Origin: Prevotella fusca JCM 17724
Lineage (GTDB): Bacteria; Bacteroidota; Bacteroidia; Bacteroidales; Bacteroidaceae
NCBI RefSeq assembly: GCF_001262015.1
Contig: NZ_CP012075.1
Coordinates: forward strand, 744,001 to 808,000
DNA length: 64,000 nucleotides
Direction: 5' to 3'
Both the position numbers and the translations under genes were made by a program. A model generated the notes under the pieces. It was not told the DNA's origin. It did no database searches and saw only the letters and a list, made by a program, of their open reading frames with translations. Below, in pieces: positions 35,475 to 43,922 of the stretch (the first letter of the stretch is position 1; every line of letters starts with the position of its first letter).

Positions 35475-35547
35475 CATTCACCTACCATTCAAATATCATT
35501 CAAATACACCATTGTCATTCAAACACAAATTATTCAATCCATTCAAT
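35475..35547 (+). repeat. Iteron-like array of CATTCAAA words before the primase gene
   Basis: CATTCA-type words start at 35475, 35486 and 35497 (exactly 11 bases apart) and again at 35516, 35531 (ATTCAAT) and 35540. The region is AT-rich and lies just before the primase start, between it and a VirE-like ATPase. TAGTAG/TAGTAT words recur just upstream (35326-35410). The layout is that of a plasmid-type replication origin, but no initiator is known here. Confidence 0.6.
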
Positions 35548-35561
35548 TAAAACATATCACA

Positions 35562-36554
35562 ATGAAAGAAGAAGATTTATCACGCATCAAGCAATACCCC
35601 ATCGTGGAGTATCTTGAAAGTAAAGGCATCAAGCCTGTACGCAGAACATCAGTCTATGCGTTGTACCGCTCACCGCTGCGTGCAGAAACACATCCGAGTT
35701 TCAAAGTGGACACAGAGAAGAACCTTTGGATAGACTATGCCGAATGCAGGGGCGGAAGTATCATCGACCTCTGTATGCGTTTGGAGGGCTGCACGCTATC
35801 GGAAGCCATCCACCACTTGGGGCAGAACGCTCCCGATAATACAGTATATAGTTCTCACAAAGACTTCTCACAAAACAATCTCCAACCAACGATGGCTGCA
35901 AACGAGACAAGGAAACTGATAAGTATATCAGACACCCTACCGCCACATTTGCAGGAGTATCTTACAAAGGTACGCTGCATTGATTTGGAAAAGGCAAAGC
36001 CTTTCCTTAAATGTATCAGCTATGAGGTAAGGGGCAGGCGCTATCAATCCATCGGCTTTGCCAATCAATCAGGAGGGCATGAACTTCGGGACAATGGCAC
36101 GTTCAAGGGAACGATAGCTCCGAAGGACATTACTCCTATATTCACCGACAAGATAATAAACCAAATACAGCCAACTTGTGTGTTCGAGGGATTTATGGAT
36201 TTTCTTTCTTTTCTTTCAATGAAAGAAGAAGTAACAAGTGCCTGCCTTGTGCTAAACTCCGTGAGCAATACCGCCAAAGCAATTCGGTATATGAATGCGC
36301 AGGGAATATCTTCCATTCGTACCTTCCTTGATAATGACGATGCTGGGCGGAGGGCTGTTCAAGATTTCATAAAGGCAGGCTTCCATGTTGAGGACATGAA
36401 CATACATTACAAAGACTTCAAGGATCTCAACGATTTTCATGTCAGTCGTGTCCGTGAGCGACAGAATCATAAAGAGCAGATACTGGCACACATGTCGGTT
36501 ACAGAACAAAATCAAAGCAATAAATCAAAACAAGTCAAACATAAAATGAGATAG
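35562..36554 (+). CDS. Toprim-domain DNA primase of the element
   Basis: A 330-residue protein. The N-terminus resembles the CHC2 zinc finger domain of DnaG-type primases (VYALYRSPLRAETHPSFKVDTEKNLWIDYAECRGGSIIDLC) though the zinc cysteines are largely replaced, as is common in Bacteroidales element primases. The toprim part has FEGFMDFLSFLS (catalytic Glu near 209) and IRTFLDNDDAGRRAVQDF (DxD-type Asp pair near 256). It would lay down primers for replication or for second-strand synthesis after transfer. It follows the iteron-like array and is 4 bases ahead of the DUF3408-like gene. Confidence 0.87.
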   Translation: MKEEDLSRIKQYPIVEYLESKGIKPVRRTSVYALYRSPLRAETHPSFKVDTEKNLWIDYAECRGGSIIDLCMRLEGCTLSEAIHHLGQNAPDNTVYSSHKDFSQNNLQPTMAANETRKLISISDTLPPHLQEYLTKVRCIDLEKAKPFLKCISYEVRGRRYQSIGFANQSGGHELRDNGTFKGTIAPKDITPIFTDKIINQIQPTCVFEGFMDFLSFLSMKEEVTSACLVLNSVSNTAKAIRYMNAQGISSIRTFLDNDDAGRRAVQDFIKAGFHVEDMNIHYKDFKDLNDFHVSRVRERQNHKEQILAHMSVTEQNQSNKSKQVKHKMR

Positions 36555-36558
36555 AGAA

Positions 36559-37029
36559 ATGAAAAAGAAAACAATGATGAATGACAAAGACCTTTCATGG
36601 TTCTTGGAATGCCAAGATGATAAAATGGACAATGAGGTAATCCCACAGACGGAAGCACAACCCGTTCCTGTGGAGGAAATAACAACGGACGTAGAAATAA
36701 ATGAGGACAGTGTTACTCAAGGAGAAGCGGATATCACTTCTGGGAAATCCGAGCATACACGGCATACTGAGAATATGGCTGTTCAAAGACGCATCAGCTC
36801 CAAAATGAGGAAGAAAACACTCGAAGCCTACAAGCAAGCCTATCTTGTGCCAACCAAACTGTGCAACCGAAAGGCGGTCTATCTGAGCCGAGAAACGCAG
36901 GAGCATGCCGACTTCATCGTGCGCAGGTTAGGCGACAGGGGCAGCAACCTTTCAAGTTTCGTGGAGAACATCGTGCGTCTCCATTTGGAAGAGTACGGTG
37001 AGGACATAGATAAATGGAGGAGATTATAA
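36559..37029 (+). CDS. DUF3408-like element protein
   Basis: A 156-residue protein starting 4 bases after the primase stop. The first 65 residues are acidic and disordered; the C-terminal part (KTLEAYKQAYLVPTKLCNRKAVYLSRETQEHADFIVRRLGDRGSNLSSFVENIVRLHLEEY) matches the DUF3408 pattern found in Bacteroides conjugative and mobilizable elements, with a ribbon-helix-helix-like end. Such proteins probably bind DNA and may help mobilization; the function is not firmly known. Confidence 0.78.
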   Translation: MKKKTMMNDKDLSWFLECQDDKMDNEVIPQTEAQPVPVEEITTDVEINEDSVTQGEADITSGKSEHTRHTENMAVQRRISSKMRKKTLEAYKQAYLVPTKLCNRKAVYLSRETQEHADFIVRRLGDRGSNLSSFVENIVRLHLEEYGEDIDKWRRL

Positions 37030-37388
37030 ATCACAGGAAAAGGGTCGAGGACTTTTGGGAAAAGGGGCTATTATTCCACTCAAAACTCTCAACCCTTTTT
37101 TAGAGAACATAGCAACAGAAATTTGTCAAACATACTGAATGATGAGAACACCACGAACACAGTTAAACACGGAATGCACAGCATTCACTTTCAAGCAGCA
37201 AAACGCCTTGTGCGTAAACGTTTCGTTAGCTGATATTGCAAGACGTCAGTTTGTACCCACAAACTGCCCTTGCTCCCCTCGTCAGACTATCGGGGAGATA
37301 AGACCGTAATCACTCCGTTCTCATCGGTCAGTATTTAGGAATTAAGGTAATAAATCATCTACAATGATAAACTTTCAAGGAAACTTAT
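37030..37388. other. Candidate oriT region before mobC
   Basis: A 359-base non-coding stretch directly upstream of the mobilization genes, the usual place for an origin of transfer. It has a perfect 8-base hairpin (CAGTTTGT, loop ACCC, ACAAACTG at 37247-37266) and a second, CTCCCC/GGGGAG, shortly after (about 37273-37297). A nick site cannot be named from sequence alone. Confidence 0.45.
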
Positions 37389-37814
37389 ATGAACAGATAT
37401 AAAGGAAAAGCTGCCCGATGGCAGCAACAGGATAAAGAAGAACAGCGGATGAACAAAACGGAGTTCATCAAGGTAAGATGTACCAGTGAAGAGAAGAAAC
37501 GTATCAAATCAAGGGCGGAAAGCACGGGACGGAAATTCTCCGATTATTGTCGGGAAATACTCCTTAACGGAGAAGTAACAGCCGTTCCCAAGATGACAGA
37601 CAATGAGAGGGAAGCCATTGCCATTCTCCAACATACAGGAAGGTTCTATGGGCAGATTTCCAATCTCATCAAGCTCAAGGACGAGGATTGGCTACATATC
37701 ACCAAGAACCTTTCGCTATGTGCCAAAGAGGCATTTAAGCGGTTTTACGACCCGCATTTTCGGGTGGATGATGAAATATATAAGGTCTTAAATCTAACAA
37801 GAAATGATAGGTAA
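37389..37814 (+). CDS. mobC: Relaxosome accessory protein MobC
   Basis: A 141-residue basic protein. FIKVRCTSEEKKRIKSRAESTGRKFSDYCREILL (about 26-60) is the ribbon-helix-helix-like DNA-binding region of MobC-type proteins, and NLSLCAKEAFKRFYDPHF follows near the end. MobC opens DNA at oriT and aids nicking by the relaxase. It overlaps mobA by 11 bases, so the two are co-translated. The Met at 37449 (MNKTEF) is an alternative start. Confidence 0.87.
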   Translation: MNRYKGKAARWQQQDKEEQRMNKTEFIKVRCTSEEKKRIKSRAESTGRKFSDYCREILLNGEVTAVPKMTDNEREAIAILQHTGRFYGQISNLIKLKDEDWLHITKNLSLCAKEAFKRFYDPHFRVDDEIYKVLNLTRNDR

Positions 37815-38865
37815 ATGCAAGGCGATAGCGCACGGAAGCACAGCTTTGGACTATATTTTCAGGGAAGGCAAACTCGGTAGTCGGCTTGCATTCCACAATC
37901 TTTGCAGCAGAGATCCAAAGACTATCTATGAGGAAATGAAAGTGGTCAGTAACTACAACAGCCGTTGCAGGAACAAGTTTCTCCGTATCGAAATTGGCAT
38001 CGCACCGCAGGACGAGAAAAAGCTGTCTGTGTCCGAATATATGTGGATAGCACATTTGTTTGCCAAGCAAATGGGACTTGACAACCACCAATGGGTGGCA
38101 GTAACGCACAAGGACACCGATAATAGACACATTCACATAATTGCTAACCGTATCAGTCTGTATGGAGAAGTCTATGATACCACCTTTGTGAGCAATAGGG
38201 CTGCAAGGGTGGCAGAGGAAATCAGCAGGGAGAAAGGCTTGACCATTGCAAAAGAGGTCAAGGCAGAAAGGAAACACCAAAAGGAAAAAGCCAGCCCTAC
38301 AAGAGAGCAAACAAAGCAGCAGGTGCAGAAGATTTGCTACACCTTGCTTGACAAGTACAAAGGAACAGGTGTCACGGGGCATTCCATGTTCCTTTATGAA
38401 TTGAACAAAAACGGCATTACCATAAAGCGTATGAAGAACAAGCAGGGCAAGGTATATGGCTTGAAGTTCTCATACGCAGGGCAATCCTTCAAGGCTTCCG
38501 AAATCGGCAGGGAGTTCGGCTACCATTCCTTGCAGAAGAACTTTGAAACAACCAACAAGGAAGAATCAAGGAAACCACATCTAACAGTACAAGAGCCTAC
38601 AGAAAAGAAAGAACAATCTGATACAGGCTACCAACTTGTACCTCCAAGCCGCTCCTCTATCTCACGAGACAATGATACCTCACAAGTGCAGAATCCCATT
38701 GGTGCAGTGGCAGACACCATCGTTAGCGCAGCCGATGAAGTGGTGGAAGGGTTAGGCGATTTAATTACACCAAGTACACAAGGCAATGACTTAACCGAAG
38801 CTGCATGGCAGCGCAAACTCAGATACCAAGCTAACAGAAAGAAGAAACGTGGAAGGGGAATATAA
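37804..38865 (+). CDS. mobA: Relaxase/mobilization nuclease MobA
   Basis: A 353-residue relaxase of the MobA/VirD2 family. Metal-binding histidines are in HKDTDNRHIHIIANR (His 102, 109, 111), and the likely nucleophile Tyr is in TALDYIFREGKLG near residue 17. It would nick one strand at oriT, remain bound to the 5' end and pilot the strand into a recipient with help from another element's transfer machinery. The C-terminal 100 residues are low-complexity and end in RKKKRGRGI. It is the last gene of the element. Confidence 0.92.
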   Translation: MIGKCKAIAHGSTALDYIFREGKLGSRLAFHNLCSRDPKTIYEEMKVVSNYNSRCRNKFLRIEIGIAPQDEKKLSVSEYMWIAHLFAKQMGLDNHQWVAVTHKDTDNRHIHIIANRISLYGEVYDTTFVSNRAARVAEEISREKGLTIAKEVKAERKHQKEKASPTREQTKQQVQKICYTLLDKYKGTGVTGHSMFLYELNKNGITIKRMKNKQGKVYGLKFSYAGQSFKASEIGREFGYHSLQKNFETTNKEESRKPHLTVQEPTEKKEQSDTGYQLVPPSRSSISRDNDTSQVQNPIGAVADTIVSAADEVVEGLGDLITPSTQGNDLTEAAWQRKLRYQANRKKKRGRGI

Positions 38866-38908
38866 ACATAGCATACAAAAAGTGCATAATAAAGAATATC
38901 TCATCAAA

Positions 38909-39045
38909 AACGCTTGCTATTCGGTAACAAAGTATTATCTTTGCAAACAGAATAACAAGCGTTCTTTGTTAGGCAGAAAACAGCGAAGCCAAGTAGTTCG
39001 CTCGTTTCCAAATCGTTACCAGTTTAGTTGTACAAACAAGGTAAC
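38909..39045. other. Right-end region of the element with outward promoter
   Basis: A 14-base inverted repeat with one mismatch (38909-38922 and 38950-38963) encloses a promoter-like pair: TTG at 38914-38916, 19 bases, TATCTTTG at 38936-38943, pointing right, out of the element. GTTACC words on either strand at 38923, 39015 and 39040 match those at the left end. A frame across 38849-39115 is probably not a gene. Confidence 0.55.
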
Positions 39046-39068
39046 TTCTTTATTTTCAGACAGATATA

Positions 39069-39129
39069 TTTTTATAATTATCTTGGAATGCAAAAGAGCC
39101 GCTTTTGGAATGTGAAAACATAGGTTTTG
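39069..39129 (+). repeat. 22-base-step train flanking the mobile element (right)
   Basis: CAAAAGAGCCGCTTTTG (39091-39107) and TGAAAACATAGGTTTTG (39113-39129) with spacers GAATG and CAATG; a degenerate unit precedes at 39069. Same words as at 22306-22366, opposite orientation. Confidence 0.8.
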
Positions 39130-39238
39130 CAATGTGTTGATAGATAGTGAATTATACGATATACGCTTGTGAAAAATATTTATAATTTATTGACAGATTC
39201 GGCTTATATCAAAGCTGCTTGCAAGTATCGAAACGCTA

Positions 39239-40300
39239 TTATTCACAAAAAGCTAAAACCTTTTCTTCAAATAATTCGTAGTCGGAATAGAAGTCTTTAA
39301 GAAGTTTTTTTCTGTTTTCTTCATACTCCTCTTTGTCGAAAGTGTTTAAGTACGTCGTTATTTCTTCCGCAAGGTTAGTTGTGTCTGTGATTGCTAATCC
39401 CAATTTGTAGTTCTTGGTATATTCGCCTTGTATCGTGTCGGCGGTTGTTATCATAGGCTTTCGGAAGAATATGGAATTGTAGAAACGGTTTGATAATGCC
39501 GTATCGTGCGACAACTTGCGAGGATAGAAAATATTCATCATCGTGCTCTTGTTGATAATTGAAGATTCGTCTTTCTTATCATAATAGCCCGAGAATATTA
39601 CATTCTTATAGTTTCCTTTCTTTGTAAATTCCTCTAACCGAGGAGCGTCTATACCTCTGCCGACAAAAGATACCAAGAAGTTTTCTCGGTTGCCCAATGC
39701 TTCAATAACAGCGGCATTCTGTTCGTAATCCCTGATACCACCTATTGTTAAAACGTTGATTTCCTTGTTATTAATGGTGTATGACAAATCATTATCATTG
39801 ATAGCTTGCTTCAATATGTTTATATCAAGGTTGTGACTTAACACGGAATCGCAGACGTTGGGTAAGCATTTTATGAAGCCTGGCGATGAAACAACGTGCA
39901 ATGCTGCCAACTCCATAAGTTCTCCGTATATACCTTTGAAGTTTTGCTCAATAGATAAATCGCGATAATCCAGTATGAATTTATTCTTGTAATGCTTCTT
40001 TAAGAATGACTTTAAGAAGATTGCTACTTGAGGACCAAAGACAATTAGCTTGTCGTATTGCTCTTTTTTGATAGTCTTACGCAAAAACCTAGAATAGTCC
40101 CAATAGTATAATAGCTTGGCAATTTTATTTGCCTTGTCGTCTATCTTGCGTGTGTATCTGTATGCAGCTTCTTCTTTGAGTCTTCTCTTGTCGGGGTATA
40201 TGATGTCGTATTGAATATTGTTCTTGTCTAATACGTCAGTATAAATCTTGACGTAAGGACAAAAATAAATATTAGTTGCTAACAGTAGTCCAATCTTCAT
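39239..40300 (-). CDS. GT-B glycosyltransferase (GT4-like)
   Basis: A 353-residue cytoplasmic protein without signal peptide: MKIGLLLATNIYFCPYVKIYTDVL opening, a second Rossmann-like half (EINVLTIGGIRDYEQNAAVIEALGNRENFLVSFVGRG), and a terminal SYFRKPMITTADTIQGEY-type donor site that is less conserved than usual for GT4. It probably adds a sugar to a lipid-linked glycan in the cytoplasm. Last gene of the minus-strand polysaccharide operon; the start is 12 bases after wecB. The sequence is AT-richer than dnaA or ftsK, as is usual for polysaccharide genes. Confidence 0.75.
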   Translation of the reverse strand: MKIGLLLATNIYFCPYVKIYTDVLDKNNIQYDIIYPDKRRLKEEAAYRYTRKIDDKANKIAKLLYYWDYSRFLRKTIKKEQYDKLIVFGPQVAIFLKSFLKKHYKNKFILDYRDLSIEQNFKGIYGELMELAALHVVSSPGFIKCLPNVCDSVLSHNLDINILKQAINDNDLSYTINNKEINVLTIGGIRDYEQNAAVIEALGNRENFLVSFVGRGIDAPRLEEFTKKGNYKNVIFSGYYDKKDESSIINKSTMMNIFYPRKLSHDTALSNRFYNSIFFRKPMITTADTIQGEYTKNYKLGLAITDTTNLAEEITTYLNTFDKEEYEENRKKLLKDFYSDYELFEEKVLAFCE

Positions 40301-40312
40301 AATAGATTCTGT

Positions 40313-41470
40313 TTATAGATTTAACAGGATATTGACAATTCTTTCACAGGCTTTTCCGTCTCCATAAGGATTAATAGCCTTTGCCATTTGTTGGTAGTGG
40401 TTGTGCTCTGTCAATAGTTTGCTTACGTTGCTAACAATCTTTTCTTTGTCAGTTCCAACAAGAATGACGGTTCCTGCCTCAACTGCTTCTGGGCGTTCGG
40501 TAGTATCTCGCATTACCAACACGGGCTTTTTAAGACTCGGAGCTTCTTCTTGTATTCCGCCACTGTCTGTTAGAACAATGTCTGCCTTCTCCATCATATA
40601 TATGAAACTAAGGTATTCCAAAGGCTCTATGAAGAACATATTGGAGAAGTGGGATAGGTCGTTGCCCAAGACTTCATATATGGACTTGCGCACATTAGGG
40701 TTGAGGTGCATAGGATATACGAAGTCTACATCAGGGAATTGAGTTGAAAGTGCTTGAATAGCTTGTGCGATATGAATGAAGCCATTGCCAAGATTTTCGC
40801 GTCGATGCCCAGTTATTAAGACCATACGTCTGTTGCCTTGCAGTCTGTCAATGTCGTAACCAAAAGTCTTTATTTCTTCTTTTAGCTTAATGTTCAGCTG
40901 TTCGTCAGACTTTATTTTATTAACAACCCAATACAAACTGTCGATGACTGTATTTCCTGTAATATGAATTGAAGTTTCGTTTACTCCTTCTTTTATCAAG
41001 TTGGTAGAACTTGTTGAAGTAGGGGAGAAGTTGTAGTTTGAAATTCTACCTATCAGCTGGCGGTTTATTTCTTCAGGCCATGGGCTATATATATTATAGG
41101 TACGCAATCCTGCCTCAACGTGCCCAACGGGTATCTGCTGGTAGTATGCAGCTAAAGCGGCAGCCATAGAGGTAGTTGTATCGCCGTGAACCAATATTAA
41201 ATCGGGTTGGGTTTGTTTGAAAATATCTCGTAATCCCAACAGCACCTTACTTGTAATATCATATAGGTCTTGACCCTTCTTCATGATATTCAAGTCGTAA
41301 TCGGGTTTTATCTTGAATATAGATAACACTTGGTCAAGCATTTCGCGGTGCTGACCAGTTACACACACGATTGTTTCTACTTTATCGCGGTGTTTGTTTA
41401 ATTCTAAAATAAGCGGTGCCATCTTTATGGCTTCCGGGCGTGTTCCAAATGTTAGAAGTATTTTTTTCAT
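40313..41470 (-). CDS. wecB: UDP-N-acetylglucosamine 2-epimerase (non-hydrolysing)
   Basis: A 385-residue enzyme with the family signatures: GTRPEAIKMAPLILEL at the N-terminus, CVTGQHREMLDQVL, LVHGDTTTSMAAA, VGHVEAGLRTY, ITGHRRENLG and TDSGGIQEEAPSL. It interconverts UDP-GlcNAc and UDP-ManNAc, so the polysaccharide probably contains ManNAc or a product made from it. It overlaps the WbsX-like gene by 4 bases, so they are co-translated. No partner dehydrogenase (WecC) is in the window. Confidence 0.95.
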   Translation of the reverse strand: MKKILLTFGTRPEAIKMAPLILELNKHRDKVETIVCVTGQHREMLDQVLSIFKIKPDYDLNIMKKGQDLYDITSKVLLGLRDIFKQTQPDLILVHGDTTTSMAAALAAYYQQIPVGHVEAGLRTYNIYSPWPEEINRQLIGRISNYNFSPTSTSSTNLIKEGVNETSIHITGNTVIDSLYWVVNKIKSDEQLNIKLKEEIKTFGYDIDRLQGNRRMVLITGHRRENLGNGFIHIAQAIQALSTQFPDVDFVYPMHLNPNVRKSIYEVLGNDLSHFSNMFFIEPLEYLSFIYMMEKADIVLTDSGGIQEEAPSLKKPVLVMRDTTERPEAVEAGTVILVGTDKEKIVSNVSKLLTEHNHYQQMAKAINPYGDGKACERIVNILLNL

Positions 41471-42612
41471 AATATATTCTCCTTTATAGCATCCAAATAA
41501 GCATGGCCATATTTTAAATCTGGCTCAACATAATTGCCTTCTCCCCATTCATTCCAAGACTTCAAGAACAGGATTTTATGTTCTTGTGTTTTTGATTCAA
41601 TTATATTCAATGCTTGTGCGATATGTTTTTTGAAGTTCTCTGGTGTTGAGTTTACATAAATTCCTTCGCTGTTTCCTGCGCGTGGTGTTCTGTCCCAGCC
41701 CGGTATAATCATTGGATATACATTATCCCATTTATCTTCAGGAGCAAAGAAGTTACTTACGACCTTTGGATATTCTAATTTGAGCGAAGGTAAGAATGGC
41801 AGCTTCTTGTGCAAAAGTTGTTTAACGATGCGCATGGTTTTGCCTTGATAGCACATTTCGCCTCGCGATTTTCCATAAGAATTGATACCATCAAACCCTA
41901 AGGCAAGTATATTGTTATACACTTCTTTGCTATCCTTTAAATTTGGTATGACACGAGTTAAAGTTCCGTCAGCATTGCGTTTGATAGTCGATGTGTTAGC
42001 TATCTGTGCAACAAAGTAAATCCCAGGCAATCCATTTTCTTCTGCCAACTTTCTCCATATCTCCATAAAGATGCTTATATCTTTAAAGTGATAGGGGTCA
42101 TAGATTACGAAAATAGGCTTTCCGTCAATCGTAATATACCTTTTATCTTTAAAGGCAGGAAGTACATAATTAAAATGTTCAGTGTAGTCTTTCTCTCCGC
42201 CGTACTCCATTGGAGCTATAACCTTGTTCTTTCCGTCTTTCTGCCACGTTTTTGTTGTCCATTCATGGTTTGCCCAGCAAAGGCAGAAAGGAAAGTCTGG
42301 CTTACCCGATTCCAATACTTCTTGGAAAGGACGTTGAAGCAGTAGTTTGTCTCTTCCCATCCAATAATGATAATAGCAAAAGCCTTCAATGCCATATTCC
42401 CTTGCTAAAGCTGCTTGCTGCTCCCTGATTTCAGGCAGGCGTAAATCGTAGAAACCAAGGTCTGCAGGTATATGGGGTTGATAATGTCCTCTGAATTGTG
42501 GTTTTGCTTTTGCAACATTTGTCCACTCAGTAAAGCCTTTACCCCATGCCTCGTCGTTTTCAGGAATAGGGTGAAACTGTGGTAAATAATATGCTATAAC
42601 TCTTACTTTCAT
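41467..42612 (-). CDS. WbsX-like (GH99-like) polysaccharide protein
   Basis: A 381-residue protein beginning RVIAYYLPQFHPIPENDEAWGKGFTEW, the typical opening of WbsX/GH99-like proteins, followed by HYQPHIPADLGFYDLRLPEIREQQAALAREYGI, YHYWMGRD, FCLCWANHEW and FLKSWNEWGEGNYVEPD. Such proteins are frequent in O-antigen and capsule loci as putative glycosyltransferases or glycan-cleaving enzymes; the biochemical role is unsettled. There is no signal peptide. The stop of the upstream wzy overlaps its start by one base (TAATG). Confidence 0.85.
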   Translation of the reverse strand: MKVRVIAYYLPQFHPIPENDEAWGKGFTEWTNVAKAKPQFRGHYQPHIPADLGFYDLRLPEIREQQAALAREYGIEGFCYYHYWMGRDKLLLQRPFQEVLESGKPDFPFCLCWANHEWTTKTWQKDGKNKVIAPMEYGGEKDYTEHFNYVLPAFKDKRYITIDGKPIFVIYDPYHFKDISIFMEIWRKLAEENGLPGIYFVAQIANTSTIKRNADGTLTRVIPNLKDSKEVYNNILALGFDGINSYGKSRGEMCYQGKTMRIVKQLLHKKLPFLPSLKLEYPKVVSNFFAPEDKWDNVYPMIIPGWDRTPRAGNSEGIYVNSTPENFKKHIAQALNIIESKTQEHKILFLKSWNEWGEGNYVEPDLKYGHAYLDAIKENIL

Positions 42613-43922
42613 TATTTATTTTGTTTTTTAAGAGGAAACTTCTCGAGTAATGCTTCGTGATATTTCAAGTAATAATAAAGTAAAGCGAGCACAATTATGT
42701 TTAAGTTTCTTGTGTCTGAGTACGAAAACAGATACATTCCGCCTTGCGCACTTATGCAGACTGTGAAATATAAAAGTAATAGTTGGTGCAGTTTTATCTT
42801 ATTATTATTTGTCTTGTTTTTCTGAAAAGAATAGATAACGAAAAAGTTGAAAACTATAAATATTATCACTGCGAAGAAGGGACCAAAGTCAATGGTGAAG
42901 TCGCCTACAAACGTAGAAAAGACTTCATCGTTTATTTTTAGTTTTGAATAGATTTCTCGACGTTCAACGTAGTTCATAGAAGTCTTGGAATCTACTAACC
43001 TTTTAAATAGATTTAAAGTTCTGTCTCCATATCTAAGTCCGTTATCGTCTAAAGCATGGTTGTTGAAGTATATATTTCCTTGTCCAATATACCAGTTGAT
43101 AAAAGTTGCTACTCCGGCTTTTTCAGAGCCAAAGCGACTGATGGTAATTGCTGCTACAGGCAATGTAATAATGGCTATAAATACGATTCCTATTTTCTTT
43201 ATAACCTTATTAAGTCTTTTTGAAAGGTATTGTTTGAATAGGAAATATCCACAGATTATGGTTAGAAAGGCTAAGGCAACTCCACTTCTCTGCCCTCGCA
43301 TAACAGGCATAATTAAATTAATAACATTCGCAAAGAGTAAGCCATAGATGATTTTATGGTTTTTCTTATTCATCGTCATAAAGTAGAATAACAGAAAAAT
43401 ACCAATGTCAGAGAAAGAATTAAAGAGGATTGCAGGTATATTGCGAATAGCTCCACCTACGTTCGAGGCATTGTCTATTTGTTCCATATAGGCTTTTTTT
43501 CCTGCTTCTGCATCTGTAAATATAGACATTAGCCCATTACGGAAATCAGACACGATACCTGGTAGGTTCAAAATAGCAACGACAATGATAATGGTTGCTA
43601 TTATTCGTAAGATGTTTGACTGCGGATATTCTATGCTGTCGGTTGAATTGGTATGGTGGTAGATAGCCGGTGTTAGTGCTATCATCATCATCACGTATAA
43701 ATATAAATAAGGGAAAAGCGTTAATGGTTCATAGTTTGTAAGTTGTGGAATAGAATCATCGTTAATGGTCATAATGGAAAAGACAGCATAGATGATGTAC
43801 ATTACAATAATAAAGCTACCAGCGTCAAAGTTCTTGTTTTTGCGTTGATACCAAATAAAGGTTATAACCCATAAGATTATGAGAAATAAGGATAGTATAT
43901 AATTATTTTCAATTACCGACAT
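42612..43922 (-). CDS. O-antigen/oligosaccharide repeat polymerase (Wzy-like)
   Basis: A 436-residue membrane protein with about eleven hydrophobic helices, a short N-terminus and a larger periplasmic loop in the second half, the usual Wzy layout. Sequence conservation is low in this family, so the call rests on topology and position between a flippase and glycosyltransferase genes. It would link repeat units on the periplasmic side. It overlaps wzx by 10 bases at its start. Confidence 0.75.
   Translation of the reverse strand: MSVIENNYILSLFLIILWVITFIWYQRKNKNFDAGSFIIVMYIIYAVFSIMTINDDSIPQLTNYEPLTLFPYLYLYVMMMIALTPAIYHHTNSTDSIEYPQSNILRIIATIIIVVAILNLPGIVSDFRNGLMSIFTDAEAGKKAYMEQIDNASNVGGAIRNIPAILFNSFSDIGIFLLFYFMTMNKKNHKIIYGLLFANVINLIMPVMRGQRSGVALAFLTIICGYFLFKQYLSKRLNKVIKKIGIVFIAIITLPVAAITISRFGSEKAGVATFINWYIGQGNIYFNNHALDDNGLRYGDRTLNLFKRLVDSKTSMNYVERREIYSKLKINDEVFSTFVGDFTIDFGPFFAVIIFIVFNFFVIYSFQKNKTNNNKIKLHQLLLLYFTVCISAQGGMYLFSYSDTRNLNIIVLALLYYYLKYHEALLEKFPLKKQNK

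Larger units (their letters stand above)
22490..38978. mobile_element. Integrated mobilizable element with radical SAM cargo
   Basis: A block between two polysaccharide genes carries two tyrosine recombinases at the left, excisionase-like HTH proteins, a VirE-like ATPase, a primase, a DUF3408-like protein, MobC and a MobA relaxase at the right. This backbone is familiar from Bacteroidales mobilizable transposons, which need a helper conjugative element because they lack their own transfer apparatus, as here. Cargo is the set at 25987-32486. The limits given are a 10-base direct repeat TTAGGCAGAA (22490-22499 and 38969-38978); this is one candidate only, since a match of that length can arise by chance in the intervals compared. 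Nested GTTACC inverted repeats lie near both ends. True ends are somewhere in 22370-22640 and 38866-39068. Confidence 0.85.

Noticed and set aside
38849..39115. Open frame of 88 residues at the right end of the element
   Set aside because: Overlaps mobA's end and an inverted repeat; no domain or start signal.
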